Shown: positions 23,601 through 32,600 of the stretch, one piece after another
Layout: the number at the start of each line of letters is the position of its first letter
How positions within the stretch are numbered: the stretch's first letter is position 1
Source of the DNA: Nematopogon swammerdamellus
Taxonomy: Eukaryota > Arthropoda > Insecta > Lepidoptera > Adelidae
NCBI GenBank assembly: GCA_946902875.1
Contig: OX336338.1
Location: forward strand, 4,951,971 to 5,015,970
Reading direction: 5' to 3'
Length of the DNA stretch: 64,000 bases
The notes under the pieces: generated by a model
The model's database searches: none
What the model saw: the letters and a program-made list of their open reading frames with translations, nothing else
What the model was told of the DNA's origin: nothing
Program-made: the position numbers and the translations under genes

Positions 23601-26600
23601 TTAGGCTCAAATTGTAGCTGACTAAACTGTCCAGAGGATTTTTTCTCAAATTTTTGATATCATTCCTCGTTTCCAAAATATCGAGCGCCAAAATAAAAAA
23701 ATCGGAAAAATTTTCTATTTCGGCCATAACTTTTTTTGGTTGGAGTAACCGTGTCCTACACTGGCGGCTGTGGACAGGAACACGGAGTGTGGGAAAACCA
23801 CCCGCCAGGTGGGACGACGACATCAAGTACGTCGGAGAAAAGCAGTGTTCCGTATCGCTGAAGGCCGGGAGAACTGGAGGAAAATTGGAGAGGCGTATGT
23901 CCAGCAGTGGACGCTTACACGCTGACTGACAAGACAAGACATAGCATCTTGCCATCATTTACTACCTTGTCATTGGACCAGGCAGGACGTAGCGTATGCC
24001 AGTGACACTCACACCTCATACGCGATCGTAACGTGCGTAACGAGAGCAGTCGCCAGTGAGTGGGTGTCGGCAAGCGGACGCGGAAGTGACGATGATGAAT
24101 GCCTTGTCCGCTCTGACACCGGTCAGCGGCTGACCCGACGCCGAGTCAACGGCTGGAGGTCAACAGGTGCGCTAGGCGAAAGTCGACGTCGACACCGCTC
24201 ACGTAAGAAGACAAGTCATTCAGAGCCAGAAGCGTCTCTTACAAATATATAAAATTTTTGTCGCTTTTAGAAGTCACAGATATAATTTCCTTAAAATGTA
24301 TTTAGTACATGTACTTAAATGTTTTTTAAGTAAACCAACATCCCGCGATCTAGAACCACTACAACTCCGTAGGGATGTCGGCGCTCTAAGTGTGTTCTAT
24401 CGCTTATTCCATGGGGAATGCTCGGACGAGCTGTTTAACGCGATCCCGCCGTCCCCTTTCCACCTCCGAACAACGCGCACTGGGCAGGGATTGCATCCCT
24501 ATACGCTTGACTTACCATGGATGCGTACAAATCGCTTCTGCAGATCTTTCCTCCACAGAACTGGTAAACTCTGGAACGCTCTCCCTGCCCACATATTTCC
24601 CTCCAAGTATAGTCTCGGGCCCTTCAAGACAGGCGTGAATCGGCACCTGTCAGGCCGGCATGGCATTCGCAAGCCCCGCGTAAGACCAGAATGTCAATGG
24701 GCGTCGTTAGATACCTTATGGGTGGCTTTCTATAAAATAAAAAAAATACGTGTCTTTGCCGAGAGACCAATGGTGCAGACGACAGAGTCAAAATCACCTC
24801 TCCTCGCCAAACCACGCTCAGTTAGATGCCAAGCCAGCAGATTTGCGGGGACTGTTGCTAGGCTGTCTAGCCTGTTCATACGACGTTTGAAGACACCCAG
24901 GTTTAAAGGATTCGGAAAACGGCCGGAAGACAGTTCCACACTCTAGTGGTGCGACAAAGAAACGATTCAGAGAGCCGATGGGTTCTCAAAAGCCCAAAGT
25001 CAACAACAAAAGGGTGCTGGCTGAGTCTCTTTGCGACGAGACATGCGGAGATAGGACGGGTGGCAGGGAATAAGGGATTCTATTTCCACAGAGCAGCGTC
25101 AGTGATAGTATCTGTAAAACAGACTAAGCGAACCCACAAATCGTCTGTGACTCAGAGACCCAAAATTTATAGATGGTCTGGCCATCTATAAATTTTGGGT
25201 CACCAACAACACGGATGGCTCGGCACTGTATCGAGTACAAGGACGCAAGCAGATAATGGGGACTACCCTCCCAGATGTGACTGCAGTACTCCATCACCGG
25301 TCTAATCTGTGTTTTGTACAACAGGAATAGTTGTGCCGGTGGTGAGAAGAACTGCCGATTGCGGAATGTACAAAGTACCTCGATAGCCTCGTGTGAGCCT
25401 CGATAGCTCAGTGGTGCAGACAGTCAACTGTTGCTATTGATTGTTAAGCAACGCTGGGCCGGTCAGTACTTGGATGGGTGACCGCTCGACCGTTGGATGC
25501 TGGCTGTGGTTCGGATTCCACGTTAAACTGTAGATCCCTTCCATTCTTACATTACTAGATGGTAGGGTTTGTCCCGGGCGGGTTGGTACTACCGTAATGA
25601 GCGAAACATCGGCCGAAACGGCTACGTAAACAGTTCGTGTTTTACGTCCAGTTCAGTGTAGCCGACATGAAATGAAGAGAAGCACTGATATAGAACCTAG
25701 TTCACCCGGTATTATGGGCTGACATCACGGATGTTGTAGGTGATATAGCCAACCGTGTCAGTTTCCATAAAAAAACCTGCATATTCTAGCTGTCACGCAT
25801 TAACGAAAGAAGGAAACTGTATGCGTGTCCAACAGCTGCTGCATCGCTGCGTCTTATTACAAGTGAGATAGTTACGTCTGAGAATTCCAATAGTAAACTC
25901 GCATGATTTTATTCTGCGTAACTTTCAAAACACTAAAGAAAAAAAAACTGTCAAGCGAGTCAACCTCACGTGGAGATGGTTCCGTACCATTTCGTTTTAC
26001 GTGAGAACTTAGAATTTTCGTTTAGATGTTCTTGTAAACTATAAGAGAGACTTAAAAAGTAGAAATTTGGGACATAAATGTAGAGTTATGTATGACCCAA
26101 TCACGGGTGTATAGCGTAAATGAAGGAATTTCGATTTTGGGGGACAAATTAAAAAGTAAAAAAAAAATACGTATTTTGAAGCGAAGCTTTTTTAACGCAC
26201 GCCTAACTCAGAAAAAGTGAAACGTCGCGAAAGTACGAACGGAAGCAGCGCTCTTCAATGTGCCCTAAACCGTCAGTGAAACCCAGACGCGAATCGACGC
26301 GTCGCTGTGTCGTTACAATTTTCCGCTTTTATAGATTAGGATTAGTAAGACGCATACAAATTATTTGAAACGTTTCCAAATGTCCTTGACATTCAGTGAA
26401 AACTGAGACTCAGACAAAACTGGTTTAAAGTATTATCCTCGTTTAGTCTCTATATCATATTGTAGGATAATTGTATTAAAATATGCAATGACAACTGTTT
26501 TAATGCAAAGTTTGTAATGGCCATATTATTTTTATCTAAGAGTACAAGGTCAAAATCACTAGAAAAATGCCGATCACATACAGGTAAGCGACGACGATCG

Positions 26601-29600
26601 TATAATTATAGTAAAACATATTATGTTATTTTGCTATTTTTTTTTTAAAATAAGCAATTTTTATTCGCTTTTTTTTCAATAAAACATATGAAGTAGAATT
26701 TTGCCTTATTATGTATGGGTGAGGCAGGGGGGTCAAAGATGCTCCGACCAGCCAATACCACCTCCGAGACGGTAGGTGCCATATCGGTGCCATACTTGCC
26801 TTTGGATCGCTATCTTTTGATAAAAAAATTTAAAATAACAAGATATACCCTTGCCATAATAATACCACTGTTGTAGAAAAGATTGTAGACGCTTGCTGGA
26901 ACAAGAATGGTAGACCTTTAATGTAACAAGAATGATGGATCCTTGAGATGTATAACAAGAATGTCAAACCCTGGTTGTAACAAAGATGGAAGACTCTTCC
27001 TGCAATAAGAGCTGTTGTTTGATCTTGTCCCAATACGTTGCTGAATGTCGTGGTAGATTTTTTTTTATTTTTTTTTATGGAAACTGACACGGTTGGCTAC
27101 ATCACCTACAACATCCGTGATGTCAGCTCATAACACCGGGTGAACTTGGTGCCACGTCAGTGCTTCCCTTCGGTCGTGCGGGCTACACTGAACTGGACGG
27201 AAAACACAAACTATTTACATAGCCGTTTCGACCGACTTTCCATTCAGTGCGGTGGTACCAACCCGGGCGGGTTGAACCCTACCACCTAGTTATATAAGAA
27301 GGGAGTCATATCCCTTAGTCGCCTTTTACGACATACACGGGGAGAGATGCAGTGGGGCTATTCTTTTAAAGTACCGGCCCCACACAGTACAAAATCTATG
27401 CGGTAATTCACCCGAGTTCTAGCAGTACAGCATCGATAATTCTGATTATTTCGATTGTTGGATTACAGCAGCGAGTTCCTTCCACACTGCACTACCAAGC
27501 TGCACTACCGGTAGTGCTGTTTGGAATTTTTTGTCGTTTGTAATTATTTCTTCCCTTTTGCACTACTGACTAGAAGTGCACAATGGAATTTTATAAAGTC
27601 TTACTTTTTCATTCATTACTGCACTATCAAACGATTGTGTATGCGAACTCTTTGGTGCTATGGGTTTTCCTTATGATACCCGCTACTTATTATTCAGAAT
27701 GACCTTCTTTGTGGAACCACATGCCTATGCGCAATTGCAAGGATGGTGAACTCTTACTATAGCTAAACATGTGGTTGCAAGAATGAATTGAACTTAGTTT
27801 TCCTTGCAGATGCGTGCTGGTAGCGTGCGTGGCGTGGCAAGCTGGCGCCGCCAGCCTCGACTACGAGACGGCAGATCAGCCGCGCGCCGCACAGCGTGGA
27901 CTACTCAAGCGGGGTCTGCTCACCAAGGGCAAACAGACTACCACCACCACGACACCGGCACCGCAGGTGGGATTTAGGGTTGCCTATCCGTACTGGAAGC
28001 GTATTACTAAGCCTACACCTCTCTATGTCTGTCCGTTCGTCTGTCTGCCTGTCCGTGTGTCTATCTTACCTTTAAAGGACTGTATCTTTTGAACCGTAAT
28101 AACTAGCCTGTTGAAATTTTCACAGAATATGTGTTATTTTATGGCCGATATACATACTTTACTAACAAATAATAATAAAAAAATAAATAGTTAAAAATTA
28201 AGGGGTCCCAATACAATAAACTTTATTCAACGTTTTTAGGATTCCCTACGTCAAAAGACAAAAAAGTGGAACCCTTATAGGATCAATCTGGTGTCCGTCT
28301 ATCCGTCCGTTTGTCACAGCTTATTTTCCCCGAATCTACTGGACGGAAAAAGTTTAAATTTGGAGCAAAGATATATCTATAGAGTTTGATAACACTATCA
28401 CGTATAGCGTTAATTAATGAATTTCCATTTTGGAGGTCAATTTTGGGGGAGCAATTAGTACGTTAAAAAAAAATTTGTGCAGCATGTGGAAAGAGCTCAT
28501 TAAAATGAATACAAATATTTTTTTTATAATTTTAAAATACGTTTATTCTTTATTCTTTATTCATCATACATAGATGCACTCGGATTCCTCATATTTTAAA
28601 ATTTAGCACAGTTTAAAAGATATTAAAGAAAATATATGAAAATCGAGCAAAATCTAAGAAGCTAAGAACTATTACTCGCATATACTGCGAATTGTGCACT
28701 TGGAACGAAGTGCTGGGATTGGATTCCAAATTTTACCAGTTATGTAAAAAAATTCCTACAGAACCGATTAGTACGAGTATAGGTACATTGGTTATTCACT
28801 ATCATTCTAAACCTTGGGACGGGAGCTAATGGAAGTGGACCACCGAACGCATACTGCATACAAGCTCGACGAGCACAATCGTCTGAGGTCAGCGAGGAGT
28901 GAAGGTATTCGACTCGCCGACTCGACTCGGATGCAACCAGAAGGTTACGTCATGTCTGCATGACTACAACCCGTGAGCGCTCTCTCGTATCCGCCTTGAA
29001 CTCAATAACGTTATGTACGATTTTATTAATACCAATAACTATAATACTAAACTAAAGTCCCGCTGTCAGCAGCGGGGCTAATCTCTATTAGCAATTCATC
29101 GCTATATCAATTTCTCACGATCCGTCTCACTCCCTCTAACGGCGTTCTCAATGCGTCTAGTGAGACGAGCTGCGGCAACCTCTATTTTTGCGATAGTCAG
29201 GCTGGCTGTACTACGATTTTAGGGTTATGTATCCATATATATTACTAGCATACATCGTATGTCGGTCTGTCCGTTCGAAGGCTCTATGATTTGAACAGTA
29301 ATAGTATCCCGTTGAAATTTTCACTGAATACGTGTACGTGGCGGACATGCCAACAAATAATTAAAAAAAAGTAAAAATTAAGGGGTTCCAATACAAATAT
29401 CATAATATGCACAAGAGCGCCATCTAGCGAATTATCCAAACATTTTAAATGTAAAATGAGAAAATCATTAACCATTAATTTGCGTTAAGCAGGAAGAGGA
29501 CTACGTAGATGAGGAAGAATATCCAGCGGAGGCAGATGCAGTGCAGAACGAAGCGACATCGGAGGCGCCGCCTTCGTCGACAGAAGGCAAGAAGCTGGTC

Positions 29601-32600
29601 GGCAGCGGAGTGAGACCGTTCAGAAGCAACACAGAATTGCTGGACGCGCTGAAAAGAAGACGGGCGCAGGCTGCTGAAGGTATAACATACTTATAGACCA
29701 ATTTGGTAAAACAACCAATGTCACTTTCGACAAACTTTCCAGGAAAGAGAAAACACTTTGTAAAATGGGCATACATGACATTTTTTAAATTACTATAGTT
29801 ATGTCGATAAGAGAAGTTAAAGGCCTTTCAGCATAAGTTACACAATGGACAATAAATTTTATAGGAAAATAGCTATATTTGTGTCAGTGGAGTTTGGTTG
29901 TTTTTCCCATAATCCACTTCGACATTGGTTGTTCTTCCAATACTACCCGGATTTCTCTGGCTATTTTAACCATGACACTGGTTGTTTTTACTTATAGTTT
30001 CGTTTTACCAACCGATAGTCCGACAGATAAGGAAATTCATAGAGTGAAAAAAAAAACTGATCGGCCAAAAATTTACATTGGTTGTTTTTCCAAATGACTC
30101 TCTGTAAAATCATGTGGAAGTCTTGGTAACTTGTTCACATTTCCATAAAATGTTAAACAGTCAGTCAGTCAGCGTGTATACGCCCACTGCTGGACATACG
30201 CCTCTACAATTTTCCTCCAGTCCTCTCGGCTCCGACAGCGGTACGGAACCACTGTTTTCCGCCGACGTACTTGATGTCGTTGTCCCAACTGGCGGGTGGT
30301 CTTCCCATACTCCGTTTTCCTGTCCACGGCTGCCAGTGTAGGACACGGTTACTCCAACGGTCGTCCTCTCTTCAGACTGAAGTGCCCAGTCCACTGCCAC
30401 TTGAGCTAAGCCACCCGGTGTCCAATATCGAATGCTTTGGTGCGTCGGCAGATTGCCTCGTTTTTTTTAAACAAATTCTCTTATTAACTCAATAAAAGAA
30501 TATATGGAATATAAATAAAGGAATTATGTTCTTGTTATTGATCGGCTCGACTCTGCTTTCAGACGAAGAGGAGCGTGAATAGGCACTAGGCACCTGTCAG
30601 GCCGGCATGGCATTCGCAACCCCTGCATACGACAGAATGTTCATGGGCGTCGTTAGACACCTTATGGGTGGCTCGGCGCCACATGTCGTGATTTCAATAA
30701 CAAACAAAAAACTGTTTGCTCTGTGACTATAATTTGATTAAATATTACATGCTTGATCTACACAACTATCGTATAGTTGTGTAGATCAAACAAGCAAGAT
30801 CCTCTGCGTGACTTTAATTACTTACGCACACTGTGCTTAGGAACTACCTAAGAACCCTTATTCGTAGGTACACATTCAATCAAAATTTGTTTTTATTTTA
30901 CTTTTTCATCATTGGCCATTCAGCCATCAAACTTTGATCGTTTCAGTAATATAATATGTAAGATTTGTTTTTCAAATTATGTCCTGGTCCCTAAGCGGTC
31001 TGCGAGCATGGGTAAGCCCAAAGACACACTAATCGTAATATCCGGCCTGTGGTAAATTGTTTCGGACGTGAATCGTCCAGCTGGAAATTCCGGTGAGTGT
31101 GTCTTCGGCCTGAGGCTAATGGAGGATTGTAAAAACGATTTGAGGAGGTTAGGAACAAAAGGTCACAAATCCACTTTAGGTTTTTTTTTTCAGAAAACAA
31201 AAAACATTATGTTCCCTAAGCCATTACATAAATATTTATTTTAATTTCATATAAAAATACTACTAGTTCAGTTCATTCGTATCATACTAAGATAAGAATA
31301 AGGAATACATAGATTTGAATTTTGGATTTGTGCCTTTTTGCACCGGGATAATGGATTTGTTACTTTTTGTTCCACAAGTATACGGATATGTGCCCCACAA
31401 AATTACGAAAATAATTGAATATCTTACTTTTAGAACCACAGGTCGACATTATGCACCGAAATTGGTTTAGATTTGTTGCCCTTTTTGATGTAAAGTGATC
31501 TAAGAGGAATCATTTAGTGGCGACTTTTTCGGATTTGTTACCTTTTGAAGCAATGTCACTTTTTGTTAGCTAAAATCAATCGAATTTGAGTGCATTTTCA
31601 TAATTACAAGGTGTGGAATCGATGCAATTCGGCATTTTAAATAAATAATTTAAAAAAAAACTGTCTAAAGTGAATCTGTTAACTTTTGAACCTAACCTTC
31701 TCATTTATTTTTATTGAAATTTGTAAAGCCTATAACAGAGCACCTTTTCATAATATTTCGTTGTATTGCAGCGAAACGCGGCGGTCTTCAGCAGCAGTCG
31801 ACGGCGGCGCCACAGGAGCCAGCCGGCGAGCCGCCCGCGTCCCAGCCCGCTCCGGCTAAGACCAGCTTCAGCGGTTAGTTTAATATTATAAACACGCATA
31901 GAGAGATTTAAAACCCGCCGGACTCGCCCGGAACATCCATATGTTGTTGACACACAACTTCTGGGAACGCATCGCTTTTCGAAATCGTTCCTACGTAGTA
32001 CGGCGAAAATATGGAACGGCCTTACGGCGAGTGTGTTTCCCACCACCTATAACATGAGAATCTTCAAAAGGCGTGTTAATAAATTAGACAACGACCCCTT
32101 TGTCTCCTTGTAGCTGGCATGGCACCTCTCTGAGCGTGGTTTCGCGAGGAATGGTGTTATTTAACTTTTGGGCTCAGCGACCCGTTCCGGCGTATATATA
32201 AAAAAAAGAAGAAATTTGGAAACGTTGCCAGCTTGCCGGATTATGTCGGCTTTCAGACGATGAGGAGCACTTGTTAGGCCGGCATGGCAATCGCAACCCC
32301 TGCATACGATATAATGTCCATGGGCGTCGTTAGACACCTTAGGGGTAGCTCGGCGCCACATGTCGCGCTTTCAATAACAAAAAATAAATTAATAAAAAAA
32401 CGTTTTGCTTTGTGACTATGCGCACTTGTCAACAAATTTGTTTATTTTTGTTTTATCTTATGTAAATAAAACCACCTGAAATTTAAAATATTAGTAGGAT
32501 AATAGGTTCCAGAACTTAATGGACTACAAATAAATAAGATCTATTTATACAATGCAATGGTAAGCACTATCGAAAAAAAAATTGTTTTTAACTTTCGATG

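Noticed and set aside
23413..23604. Small open frame with a charged translation
   Set aside because: It is the translation of a foldback stem, so both arms read as coding-like by symmetry.
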